Source: Candidatus Gottesmanbacteria bacterium RIFCSPHIGHO2_02_FULL_39_11
Lineage (GTDB): Bacteria > Patescibacteriota > Microgenomatia > 2-02-FULL-39-11
Reading direction: 5' to 3'
DNA length: 43,334 bases
Assembly (NCBI GenBank): GCA_001779195.1
Contig: MFJL01000015.1
Coordinates: forward strand, 1-43,334
Shown: positions 1-8,997 of the stretch, piece after piece
How positions within the stretch are numbered: position 1 is the stretch's first letter
Layout of the letters: every line of letters starts with the position of its first letter
Position numbers and translations under genes: made by a program
Notes under the pieces: model-generated
What the model saw: only the letters and a program-made list of their open reading frames with translations
What the model was told of the DNA's origin: nothing
Database searches by the model: none

Positions 1-1572
1 TAATTCTTCTATACTTCCTTTTATTTTTTCATAATTTCCGTCAGATCTAATTAATCCCAGATGGTAGGGCTCCTCAAAACCTGCTGTCATCCCGGGTTTA
101 TTTACCCTGTATACTCTTCCGAGTTCAAAAATAGTTACGGAATCAAAATTTGAGATATTTAATTTCAGCGCTGTTAATAAATTTCCCTTTAATGTCGGCC
201 TGAGGTACTCATAGTCCAAGCTTACGGGATTAGTTAATTTAATAACTTGAGACGGTTCTATGGTTAAATGGTTTAATTGTTGTTTGCTTATTAAGCTATA
301 GGTATACACCTCGGTATATCCAAAGCCTGAAATAATATTTTTTACTTTTTCTTCAAAAGAATAATTTTTAAAATAAGAAATTGGTTCTGTAGGAATTGAT
401 GAGTTGATAAATGTGGGGGTAAATCTATTGTACCCGTATATTCTTGCTACTTCTTCTATCAGGTCTTCTTCTATTTTTAAATCCTGGCGATAGGTGGGGA
501 TTGTGACGGTAATGATACTGGTGTTTTTGTCATGCTGAACTTGTTTCAGCATCTTCATTTCAGATTTTGAAGAGGATCCTGAAACAAGTTCGGGATGACG
601 TTTTTCTTTAGGATTTAGTGCGAGACTTTCAAGAATTGAGGTTATTTCTTTTTCCGGAATATGTATTCCTAATACTTTCCTAACCCTCTCAAGATCTAAG
701 TCTAATTTCCACGGATTAAATTCTTTTTCTTTTAAATCAATACTATCTGATGCTACTTCTCCCCCGGCAAGGGTCAAAATTAACCATGCAGCTCTTTTAA
801 GCGATTCCAAAAGCCCGCCTTTGTCTACACCCCGTTCAAAAATTGCGGATGCATCCGATCTTAAAGCCAGTGCATGGGATGAGCGTCTTATAAGTAGCGG
901 ATCATCCGCGGTAACCTGCAGATAGACAGTTGAGGTCTTATCTGTAATTCCGCTGTTTAGTCCCCCTTTTATTCCGCAAAGATCAATTATCCTCTCTCTG
1001 TCTTTTATAATAATTGCATTTTTCGGCAGCTTATAAGATTTTTCATCAACTGAAGTAAATTCTTCTCCTCCTTTTGAAAGTGAAACATGTATTTCGTGTC
1101 CTTTTATTTGGTCGTAATCAAAAGCATGGGTAGGAATACCCATCTCAAACATGACATAGTTTGTGATATCTACAATAGTATTAATGGGCCGCAGATTTAG
1201 TTGTTTAATTCTTTTCTTCAGCCAATCCGGTGAGGATTTAACTGAAATGTTATCTAAAATAATTCCGGTATATCTTGGAAAAAGTTTAAAATCATTGTGA
1301 ATGGTAATAGGTAAATTCTTGGAAGGCCTTGGTAAAGAAACTGAGGGAAGTTTTATTTTTTTCCTTCCGATTGCGGCTATTTCACGGGCAATTCCGATAA
1401 TTGAGAGAAGGTCGGGTCGGTTTGGGGTTACTTCAACCTCAAAAACATCTTCTCCTTCCATTTTTAATACTTTTTCAACGCTAAGACCCAGTTCCGTAAG
1501 ACGCCATGCTAATTCTTTCGTCGGAAGCGAAATATCTACGTATTCTTTAAGCCAGTTTATTGGAGCAAACAT
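1..1572 (-). CDS. pheT: Phenylalanine-tRNA ligase beta subunit, 3' part truncated by window edge (absent from ORF track)
   Basis: Minus-strand reading from ATG at 1570-1572: MFAPINWLKEYVDISLPTKELAWRLTELGLSVEKV...EVEVTPNRPDLLSIIGIAREIAA..., typical PheT; open to window edge in the stretches read. Confidence 0.93.
   Translation of the reverse strand, partial: MFAPINWLKEYVDISLPTKELAWRLTELGLSVEKVLKMEGEDVFEVEVTPNRPDLLSIIGIAREIAAIGRKKIKLPSVSLPRPSKNLPITIHNDFKLFPRYTGIILDNISVKSSPDWLKKRIKQLNLRPINTIVDITNYVMFEMGIPTHAFDYDQIKGHEIHVSLSKGGEEFTSVDEKSYKLPKNAIIIKDRERIIDLCGIKGGLNSGITDKTSTVYLQVTADDPLLIRRSSHALALRSDASAIFERGVDKGGLLESLKRAAWLILTLAGGEVASDSIDLKEKEFNPWKLDLDLERVRKVLGIHIPEKEITSILESLALNPKEKRHPELVSGSSSKSEMKMLKQVQHDKNTSIITVTIPTYRQDLKIEEDLIEEVARIYGYNRFTPTFINSSIPTEPISYFKNYSFEEKVKNIISGFGYTEVYTYSLISKQQLNHLTIEPSQVIKLTNPVSLDYEYLRPTLKGNLLTALKLNISNFDSVTIFELGRVYRVNKPGMTAGFEEPYHLGLIRSDGNYEKIKGSIEEL
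532..600. repeat. Palindromic repeat copy inside pheT, translated in frame
   Basis: catgctgaacttgtttcagcatcttcatttcag...gaggatcctgaaacaagttcgggatgacg; same family as 1583-1664, 10785-10866, 20562-20645; read in the pheT frame as RHPELVSGSSSKSEMKMLKQVQHDK. Confidence 0.85.
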
Positions 1573-1582
1573 AAGTTTCTCT

Positions 1583-1664
1583 CGTCATGCTGAATTTATT
1601 TCAGCATCTTCAGAAGATTCCTGAACCGAATTCAGGACAGGCTCTGAAACAAGTTCAGGATGAC
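1583..1664. repeat. Palindromic repeat in pheS-pheT intergenic gap
   Basis: gtcatgctgaatttatttcagcatcttcagaagattcctgaaccgaattcaggacaggctctgaaacaagttcaggatgac, near-identical to 10785 and 20562 copies. Confidence 0.9.
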
Positions 1665-1671
1665 AAATATA

Positions 1672-2709
1672 TTAAAATTGATTAAGTATCCTCAGATCCG
1701 GCATTGTTAATAATCTCAGATCATCCATTCCGTATTTTAAAGTTACCAGACGTGAAAGACCGATCGCGAAAGCAAATCCCCGCCACATTTTGGGATCAAT
1801 TTTAGCTGATTTTAATACATTGGGATGGATCATTCCCGCGGGCATAATTTCAGACCATCCCGAGTTTTTACAAAAACTGCACCCCATACCTTTGCAGACG
1901 GTGCACTGCATATAGGTGTCAACACCCGGCTCGACAAAAGGAAAATTAGTACAGGCAAATCTTAATTTAGTTTTTTCCCCCATGATCTTTTTTAAAACGG
2001 TTGTAATCGTTCCAAAAAGATCAGAAAGAGTGATGTTGCGATCAACGGCAAACCCTTCCAATTGCCAGAATTCAAACCCGTGGGAGGCATCAACAGCTTC
2101 GTATCTAAATGCCTTTCCGGGAACAATTACCCGGATAGGAGGTGGGGTGCCCTCCATGACGCGAACCTGCATGGCGGATGTTTGAGTCCTTAAAAGAATT
2201 TCTCCAGGATTTGTACTCCCTTTTGTATCTATATGAAGGGACTGCTGAGTATCCCGTGCGGGATGGTCGTTTGGAAAATTTAGACTCCCAAAATTATACC
2301 AGTCTGTCTCAATTTCAGGTCCGTCGGCAGCTTGAAATCCAAGACTCTTAAAAATATCCAGAAGCTCATATAAAACATGTGTCTGAGGATGAAGATGTCC
2401 AAGCGCGGGTTTTTCACCCGGAATAGTTACATCAAACCAGGGAGATGAGTAAAATACGATAAGAGATTTCTTTTTATCCGTAAATGCTTTTTCAAGTTCC
2501 TTTTTTACGCTATTAATCAGTTTTCCTATTTTTGGTTTTTCTTCATTTGAAACTGTTTTTATTTCCTTTGAAAGGGTTGTAAATGATCCGCTCGTTGCAA
2601 AAACAGACAACCAGAGAGACTCCAAAGTAGAGGGGTTATCGACACGTTTAATTTTTTCAAGGACATCCTGTTGTAACGATTTTAATTTAGATTCCATATA
2701 TGCTGTCAT
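1672..2709 (-). CDS. pheS: Phenylalanine-tRNA ligase alpha subunit
   Basis: 345 aa; class II aaRS motifs (HPARDTQQSLH, GKAFRYEAVDASHGFEFWQLEG, GFAFAIGLSRL). Confidence 0.96.
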   Translation of the reverse strand: MTAYMESKLKSLQQDVLEKIKRVDNPSTLESLWLSVFATSGSFTTLSKEIKTVSNEEKPKIGKLINSVKKELEKAFTDKKKSLIVFYSSPWFDVTIPGEKPALGHLHPQTHVLYELLDIFKSLGFQAADGPEIETDWYNFGSLNFPNDHPARDTQQSLHIDTKGSTNPGEILLRTQTSAMQVRVMEGTPPPIRVIVPGKAFRYEAVDASHGFEFWQLEGFAVDRNITLSDLFGTITTVLKKIMGEKTKLRFACTNFPFVEPGVDTYMQCTVCKGMGCSFCKNSGWSEIMPAGMIHPNVLKSAKIDPKMWRGFAFAIGLSRLVTLKYGMDDLRLLTMPDLRILNQF

Positions 2710-2813
2710 CCCGGGCTTTGACCCGGGATCCAGAATAGATTCCCACCTTCCTGCCTGTCGGCAGACAGGTAACCTACCACCACTTCTCTATTCTATCAAA
2801 AGACTTGTGAATG

Positions 2814-3980
2814 TCATCTATCCGTCGCTATTTGGTTAAGATATCCTTCGTAATTTCTCCTAAGTTCCGTTAAACTATCCCCTCCGAATTTTTCTAAGAA
2901 TGCCTGTGCTAAAGTAAAAGCGGCCATGGATTCGGATATTACTCCGGCTCTGGGTACTACGCATATATCCGATCTTTCTATATTTGCCCTCACTTCTTTT
3001 TTAGTTGTTATATCAACCGTTTTAAGGGGATTTCCCAGTGTTGAGATGGGTTTGTGATAAACCCGCAGGATTATATCTTCCCCGTTTGTGACCCCGCCTT
3101 CAATTCCTCCGGCCCGGTTTGTAATTCTTGCGTATTTATTATTAACCAATTCAATTTCGTCCTGGACTTCAGATCCAAGTTTTGAGGCATTTTCAATTCC
3201 GTTTCCAATCTCAACGGCTTTTACAGATGGGATACTCATAAGAGATGCGCTGAGTTGTCCGTCCAGTTTTCTGTCCCAATGTACGTAGCTTCCAAGACCT
3301 GTTGGAATTCCTTTTACAATAATTTCGATGACCCCACCTAAGGTATTTTTATTTAAAATTGTTTTTTTTATCTCCTCTTTCATTTTGCCAGACGTCTTCG
3401 GATCAATACACCGGATCTCGGGATCAGTTTCAAATACTTTTTTTATTTTTTCAAAATCACGGCTATTCTCTTCTAATCTAATTTGTCCAATTTGTATGGT
3501 ATGACTCGCAATTTCAATTCCAAATTCAGATAAAAGTTTTCGGCAGACGGATCCTACCGCAACTCTCATAACGGTTTCCCGGGCTGAAGCTCTCTCTAAA
3601 ACATTTCTGATATCCGTAAAATGATATTTTAACATTCCCGGTAAATCAGCATGACCGGGGCGGGGGTTGGTAATTGGTGACGGTTGATAGTTATTGGTTG
3701 GTGATTTGATAGACATTTTTTCTGACCAATTTTTAAAATCCAAATTATCAACTTTTAAAGCAATCGGACTTCCCAGAGTTTTTCCGTGCCTTACTCCTGA
3801 AAGTATTTCAACTTGATCATCTTCAATAATCCCTCTTCCGCCCCGTCCGGCTCCCGATTTTCTTTTATCAAGATCCTTTTGAATATCTTCTTTGGTTAAA
3901 TTTAAGCCAGACGGAATACCCTCTAAAATAGCTACCTCAGATGGCCCATGTGATTCTCCGGCGGTTAAAAAACATATCAT
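2814..3980 (-). CDS. aroC: Chorismate synthase
   Basis: 388 aa; GESHG near N-terminus, RASARET, GGVTNGE motifs. Confidence 0.96.
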   Translation of the reverse strand: MICFLTAGESHGPSEVAILEGIPSGLNLTKEDIQKDLDKRKSGAGRGGRGIIEDDQVEILSGVRHGKTLGSPIALKVDNLDFKNWSEKMSIKSPTNNYQPSPITNPRPGHADLPGMLKYHFTDIRNVLERASARETVMRVAVGSVCRKLLSEFGIEIASHTIQIGQIRLEENSRDFEKIKKVFETDPEIRCIDPKTSGKMKEEIKKTILNKNTLGGVIEIIVKGIPTGLGSYVHWDRKLDGQLSASLMSIPSVKAVEIGNGIENASKLGSEVQDEIELVNNKYARITNRAGGIEGGVTNGEDIILRVYHKPISTLGNPLKTVDITTKKEVRANIERSDICVVPRAGVISESMAAFTLAQAFLEKFGGDSLTELRRNYEGYLNQIATDR

Positions 3981-5254
3981 ATCAGTTTACTCAATTCTTT
4001 TTTAATATTATTTTTATTTAATTTTTGTCCTGTAAATAATTCAAACTGCAGTAAAACATTATTTAAAATCATTTTATCCCCGCAAATGGTAATTGCTCCT
4101 TTTTCCTTTGCTTCTTTTATGAATCGGGTTTCTCTTGGATTATACACGATGTCAAATACAATTTGGCTTTTTTTAATAAGATTTTTTGGAAGAGGTGTTT
4201 CATTTTCGTGTTGTCCTTTCATTCCTAATGGAGTTGAATTAATTATAATGTCATAGTCACCGATACCGGATAAATCCTTTAAGTCGTAAGCGCGGTTTAA
4301 TCTGAATTCTTCAACTAATTTTTGCGCGTTTTTAACCGTTTTATTGTAGACATCAATTATCCCTCCGTGCATCTTTAATCCGTAGCAAAGAGCCCGGGAT
4401 GCTCCTCCTGCTCCAATTATCGCAGTTCTTTTGTTAGAAAGAGAAATGATTTCAGATAACGCTAAAACTGCCGCTTCTGAATCCGTATTAAATCCCATCC
4501 ATTTATCTTTTTTCTTGATAGCAGTATTGATGGCGCCGGTCTTTCCTGATGACGGGTCCAGTTTGTCTAAAAAAGGAATGATATTTTTTTTATGCGGAAT
4601 GGTAACCGCTATACCTTTGAAATATAACCTGTTAATAATTTCCATTCCGATTTTAATATCAGGAATATCCAATGCAAACATGCGTGCATTTATGTTATTT
4701 TCCTTATATCCGATGTTATGAAGGGCAGGTGAAACGGAATGAGAAATAGGATGACCAACTACTCCAAAGAGGAAAGTTTTTTTATCAAAAATAGATTCAC
4801 TATCGTTGTAAATAATTAAATCCGCGGATTTTTCATATAAATTTTTTCTTTCCTCGTATGTTTTTTTCAGATCATCAAAGAAATTTTTGGCATCCGTTAA
4901 AAACGGTCTATTTACTTTGTCTTTTATTCTTTTATATAAAATATCAACGGTTGACTTAAGATAAATTACGTACCCGTTTTTTTTAAGTAAGCCAATATTA
5001 TCAGAGTCTAGAATCACTCCCCCGCCCGTTGCTATAATGTGATTATTAATTTTTGAAATTTTTGCGATTAATTTCTTTTCTTCATATCTGAATTCTTCCC
5101 ATCCGTTTTTTTTAACAAAATCGGAGATGGGTATTTTAAATTCTTTTTCAAGTTCCACATCCAAATCTATCCATGGCAATCCAAGCCTTGCTGAAAAAAT
5201 TCCGGCAAAACTTGATTTTCCACTTCCCCGCATTCCTATAAAAATAAGATTCAT
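3977..5254 (-). CDS. aroK-aroE: Fused shikimate kinase - shikimate 5-dehydrogenase
   Basis: N-terminal GMRGSGKSS P-loop, DLD, GGG (AroK); C-terminal GHPISHSVSPALHN, NTDSEA, GAGGASRA, INSTPLGM (AroE); one continuous ORF. Confidence 0.94.
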   Translation of the reverse strand: MNLIFIGMRGSGKSSFAGIFSARLGLPWIDLDVELEKEFKIPISDFVKKNGWEEFRYEEKKLIAKISKINNHIIATGGGVILDSDNIGLLKKNGYVIYLKSTVDILYKRIKDKVNRPFLTDAKNFFDDLKKTYEERKNLYEKSADLIIYNDSESIFDKKTFLFGVVGHPISHSVSPALHNIGYKENNINARMFALDIPDIKIGMEIINRLYFKGIAVTIPHKKNIIPFLDKLDPSSGKTGAINTAIKKKDKWMGFNTDSEAAVLALSEIISLSNKRTAIIGAGGASRALCYGLKMHGGIIDVYNKTVKNAQKLVEEFRLNRAYDLKDLSGIGDYDIIINSTPLGMKGQHENETPLPKNLIKKSQIVFDIVYNPRETRFIKEAKEKGAITICGDKMILNNVLLQFELFTGQKLNKNNIKKELSKLI

Positions 5255-5255
5255 A

Positions 5256-6416
5256 TTAGTGGATTACAATAATGTTTGCTCCTAAATTCTTTAAATCTTT
5301 CCAAAAATTCGGGTATGATTTATTTACAACTTCCGCATTTTTAATTACCGACTCGCCTCTGGCAAAACAGGCAAGAATGGAAAGAGACATGGCGATCCGG
5401 TGATCTTTCCATGTATTAAATATGTCTCCTTTAGGATTACCGCCCATTATTTCCAATGTATTTTCCGATGAATTTATTTTAATTCCTGTTTTGGTTAACT
5501 CTGTTTGCAAGGCTTCTATGCGGTCTGATTCTTTATGTCTTAGATTTTTTATTCCCGTTATTACTGTTTTATAATTATTAAAAGAAGCAAGTACTGAAAC
5601 GGTTGGGACTAAATCAGGAAAAAAAGACATATCTATATTTTCTTTTTTGTCTTTAATAATTTCTAATATTTTTTTATCTCCCTGTACCGAATTCTCAGTT
5701 AAGTTTTTAAATTTAATTTTAGCTCCCAGTTCATTTGCTAATATAAAATAGGATGCCGAACTGTAATCCCCTTCGATCCGATAGGTAACTCCCTGATATT
5801 TCTGAGGGGGGACATCATAAGTTTTATTGTCCTTTACATTTACGTTAACTCCGAATTTTTTCATAAGATCAACCGTTATATCTACGTATGGGTGAGAGGG
5901 TAACCGGGATATAAGATGTATTATTAACCCTTTTTTTAATACAGGCGAAATAATAAGAAGTGCACTTAAAAATTGAGAACTTAATGAAGAATCTAGGCGC
6001 ACTTCACCTTTTGGAATCTGCAAGAGAGCTTCTTCAAGAGGTTTGATTGGCCTTTCCAGCAAGCGATTACTTCCTGTAAAATGAATTGAGACAGATGATA
6101 AGAAGCTGACTGCTTTTAGAAATCTGTATGAAGTTCCTGATTCTTTTACGTTTAAAGTTATTTGTTTTTTGTCAGGATTTATATTCCCATTTGTGCCTAG
6201 AATAATAACTCTGTCTTTCTCCTTTTTAATCCCTACTCCTAATTGTGACAGACAATTTAGAGTTGTATCCGTATCTTCACTTACTAACGGATTAATTATA
6301 GTTGTAATCCCGCTTGCTAAAGCGGCCATTATAAAAGCCCGATGCGTGACGCTTTTACTGGGAGGAACCGAAATACTTCCTTCAAGTTTTTTACCCGGTA
6401 TTATTTTAATGTCCAC
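5256..6416 (-). CDS. aroA: 3-phosphoshikimate 1-carboxyvinyltransferase (EPSP synthase)
   Basis: 386 aa; PPSKSVTHRA, SGTSYRFL, DHRIAMSL motifs. Confidence 0.95.
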   Translation of the reverse strand: MDIKIIPGKKLEGSISVPPSKSVTHRAFIMAALASGITTIINPLVSEDTDTTLNCLSQLGVGIKKEKDRVIILGTNGNINPDKKQITLNVKESGTSYRFLKAVSFLSSVSIHFTGSNRLLERPIKPLEEALLQIPKGEVRLDSSLSSQFLSALLIISPVLKKGLIIHLISRLPSHPYVDITVDLMKKFGVNVNVKDNKTYDVPPQKYQGVTYRIEGDYSSASYFILANELGAKIKFKNLTENSVQGDKKILEIIKDKKENIDMSFFPDLVPTVSVLASFNNYKTVITGIKNLRHKESDRIEALQTELTKTGIKINSSENTLEIMGGNPKGDIFNTWKDHRIAMSLSILACFARGESVIKNAEVVNKSYPNFWKDLKNLGANIIVIH

Positions 6417-6849
6417 TTGATTTTATATGCGTAACCAATTTTAATAATCCTTCTTCATAACTTTTTTCCTTTTTACCCGCAACCGTTTCGACTGAAATTT
6501 CTTCTAATACATTTATTTTCCTGAAATCCTCCCGGTTTGAAATATCTGAAAGATGCACGTCGATAACCGGAATATTGGCATCCTTTAGTGCATCAGCGAG
6601 GGCATACGAGTAATGGGTAAGAGCTCCCGGATTTATTAGAACCCCTGAAGCTTTTTGGCAATTGTGTTGAATAAAATCAATCAGTTCTCCTTCATGATTT
6701 GATTGAAAAAAAACAAGATTTATCCCTCGGGATTTTGCCTGGGTTTTTAATTTATCGTTAATTTGGAAGATGGTAAGAAAACCGTAATGCTTTGAGTTTC
6801 TTTTTCCAAGCATATTAAGATTGGGTCCGTTTATCACCAATATTTTCAT
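6406..6849 (-). CDS. aroQ: Type II 3-dehydroquinate dehydratase
   Basis: 147 aa; INGPNLNMLGKR, QSNHEGELID, NPGALTHYSYAL, DVHLS motifs. Confidence 0.96.
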   Translation of the reverse strand: MKILVINGPNLNMLGKRNSKHYGFLTIFQINDKLKTQAKSRGINLVFFQSNHEGELIDFIQHNCQKASGVLINPGALTHYSYALADALKDANIPVIDVHLSDISNREDFRKINVLEEISVETVAGKKEKSYEEGLLKLVTHIKSSGH

Positions 6850-7919
6850 AAGTTTTTGTTACCGTTTAAAAAAGCTAACGATTTTTTCAAATTATCCGGA
6901 TTTATTTTTACTCCCGGCAGCGTAATTCCGATTTTTTTAATGGCAACATAGGTTTTATTTTTTTTATCTTTTTGCATAATGTCCAACACTTTCGGAGTTG
7001 AAAAAGTAATAGAATTTACAATATGTAAAGATAAAATACTCATTTTAATTTTTTCAAATTCTTCCTTACTTAAGTACCCGTCCAGCATGCTCATATAGCT
7101 TTCTCCTAAAAGTCCCCAAACTACTGCAACGCCATGTGAAACTGTCCCGTTTTTTTCTCCCTCAATGCCATGACCGATTGTATGTCCTAAATTTAATTTC
7201 TCTCTTTGTTGGCCCGTTTCATTCGGATCAGATGCTACAATTTCCATCTTTATTTTTTGACATGCTTCAATTATTGGTCTTAGGGTTTGACCCGATTTCA
7301 CATTGTTAAAAATAGACTGTATGTCCAAAAGTTTCGGACTATTCCATCCGACAAAGTACTTCACGATTTCCCCTATTCCGCTTTTTAATTCTTTTTGGGG
7401 AAGAGTCGCAAGAAAATCCGTATCGCACAACACGATTTCCGGCTGATAAAAAGTTCCGATCATGTTTTTGTAAAGCATTCCGTTATTTTGAACATTTACT
7501 CCTGTTTTCCCTCCGAGGGATGCATCTACCATCCCCAGAAGTGTTGTTGGGATATACACCGTTTTAATGCCTCTTAAAAGAACTGATCCTATAAATCCTC
7601 CCAGGTCCGTAACTGTTCCCCCCCCGATTGATAGAAAAACGGATTTTCGCTCAACATCTTTTTCTATAATTTGATTGATTAAGTTAATCAGATCACCATT
7701 TAATGTTTTACTTTTTTCAGATGCACTTACAGGAATAACAGAAGCCACAACACCCAGCTTTTTAAACCCGGAATTGATAGTATTTCCATATAATTTCAGT
7801 ATGGTACAATCGATAAGACATACGACAGATGAAGGATTTAACTCCTTTAACTTTTCAGAAAAGTTTTGCATCAAATGGGATCCTACACTAATTTTAGTGT
7901 CTATTTTGTGAGTAGTCAT
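6846..7919 (-). CDS. aroB: 3-dehydroquinate synthase
   Basis: 357 aa; GGGTVTDLGGF, PTTLLGMVDASLGGKTGVN, LNLGHTIGHGIE motifs. Confidence 0.95.
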   Translation of the reverse strand: MTTHKIDTKISVGSHLMQNFSEKLKELNPSSVVCLIDCTILKLYGNTINSGFKKLGVVASVIPVSASEKSKTLNGDLINLINQIIEKDVERKSVFLSIGGGTVTDLGGFIGSVLLRGIKTVYIPTTLLGMVDASLGGKTGVNVQNNGMLYKNMIGTFYQPEIVLCDTDFLATLPQKELKSGIGEIVKYFVGWNSPKLLDIQSIFNNVKSGQTLRPIIEACQKIKMEIVASDPNETGQQREKLNLGHTIGHGIEGEKNGTVSHGVAVVWGLLGESYMSMLDGYLSKEEFEKIKMSILSLHIVNSITFSTPKVLDIMQKDKKNKTYVAIKKIGITLPGVKINPDNLKKSLAFLNGNKNL

Positions 7920-7920
7920 A

Positions 7921-8181
7921 TTATTTTTGTTGATACGTTTTTGATTCTTTTAACATCTCTTTCCATATTTTTATAATGAATTTTTCAGATAATTTATAAT
8001 TTTTGTTTAACAATCTGACATGATTTAATATTTCCTCTTCTCTTTTTTTTTGAAATACAGGAATATGATTATTTCTTTTAAATGATTTAATTTTTTCGAC
8101 AACTGAAAATCTTTTTGCAATAAGCTTAATTATTTTTTCGTCCACTTTGTCAATTTTCTCTCTCAGGTTGTCAAGTTTCAT
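7921..8181 (-). CDS. Chorismate mutase (AroQ fold, monofunctional)
   Basis: 86 aa; LDNLREKIDKVDEKIIKLIAKRFSVVEKI, typical CM_2 helix 1. Confidence 0.88.
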   Translation of the reverse strand: MKLDNLREKIDKVDEKIIKLIAKRFSVVEKIKSFKRNNHIPVFQKKREEEILNHVRLLNKNYKLSEKFIIKIWKEMLKESKTYQQK

Positions 8182-8995
8182 ATACGGGTGATTGAGAATA
8201 AATTCCTAATAATTTGACGGACTCGCATTTATCTTCAAGACCCTCAACTAACGTATTAAAATTTCCGTTTTCAGGTTTTATAAGATCCACAAAAAAACGG
8301 TATTCCCACGGTTTTCCTTCAATCGGACGGGATTCAATGGTTGTTAAATTAAAATTCTTTGATGCAATACTAGACAGAACATGAGAGAGACTTCCGGGTA
8401 CGTGTTTAACGGAAAATAAAATAGACGCTTTCTCTCCGTCTTTTTTTAACCTTCTTGAAATAACTGCAAAACGTGTAAAGTTATCTCTATGATTTTCTAA
8501 ATGTTCTTTATATATAGTTAACCCGTAAATTTCTCCGGCTTTTTTGCTTCCCACCACAGCACTTGTGCTATCGCCGGTTTTACTCAAATCCCTGGCAGCC
8601 GTTGCGGTATCGTTGACGATAATTTGGATAATACCGGGATGTTTTCCAAAAAAATTTTCACATTGCGCAAAGGCTTGATAATGAGAGAAACAAGACTTAA
8701 TCTCATCCACTGATATCTCATTATTAATTGTTAAAAGACAATGATTAATTCGAAGGACAACTTCATTTGTAATAAATAAATGATATTTATTTAGAAGATC
8801 ATAGCTTTCAACAACTCTTCCATGCAATGTATTTTCAATTGGAATAACTCCCAAGTCATTTTCGCTCTTCCCAATCCTTTGGAATATCTCTTCAAGAGAG
8901 ACGCACGACAATAAATCATTCGTATTATTGAATTTTTCAGCAGCTATGTTTGAGAAAGATCCCGGTAAGCCAAAGTATGTAATAGTGTTTTTCAT
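8171..8995 (-). CDS. pheA: Prephenate dehydratase with ACT domain
   Basis: 274 aa; GLPGSFSNIAAEKF, GVIPIENTLHGRV, NFTRFAVISR; C-terminal ACT with ESRPIEGKPWEYRFFVDL. Confidence 0.93.
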   Translation of the reverse strand: MKNTITYFGLPGSFSNIAAEKFNNTNDLLSCVSLEEIFQRIGKSENDLGVIPIENTLHGRVVESYDLLNKYHLFITNEVVLRINHCLLTINNEISVDEIKSCFSHYQAFAQCENFFGKHPGIIQIIVNDTATAARDLSKTGDSTSAVVGSKKAGEIYGLTIYKEHLENHRDNFTRFAVISRRLKKDGEKASILFSVKHVPGSLSHVLSSIASKNFNLTTIESRPIEGKPWEYRFFVDLIKPENGNFNTLVEGLEDKCESVKLLGIYSQSPVYET

Positions 8996-8997
8996 AT

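Noticed and set aside
85-113. gtcatcccgggtttatttaccctg inside pheT as another mobile palindrome
   Set aside because: It lacks the full second half and aligns with ordinary PheT coding sequence (RVYRVNKPGMTAGFEEPY), so it may be chance.
1301-1624. Plus-strand ORFs inside the aro/phe/thrS/typA genes
   Set aside because: They are antisense shadows of strongly conserved minus-strand genes.
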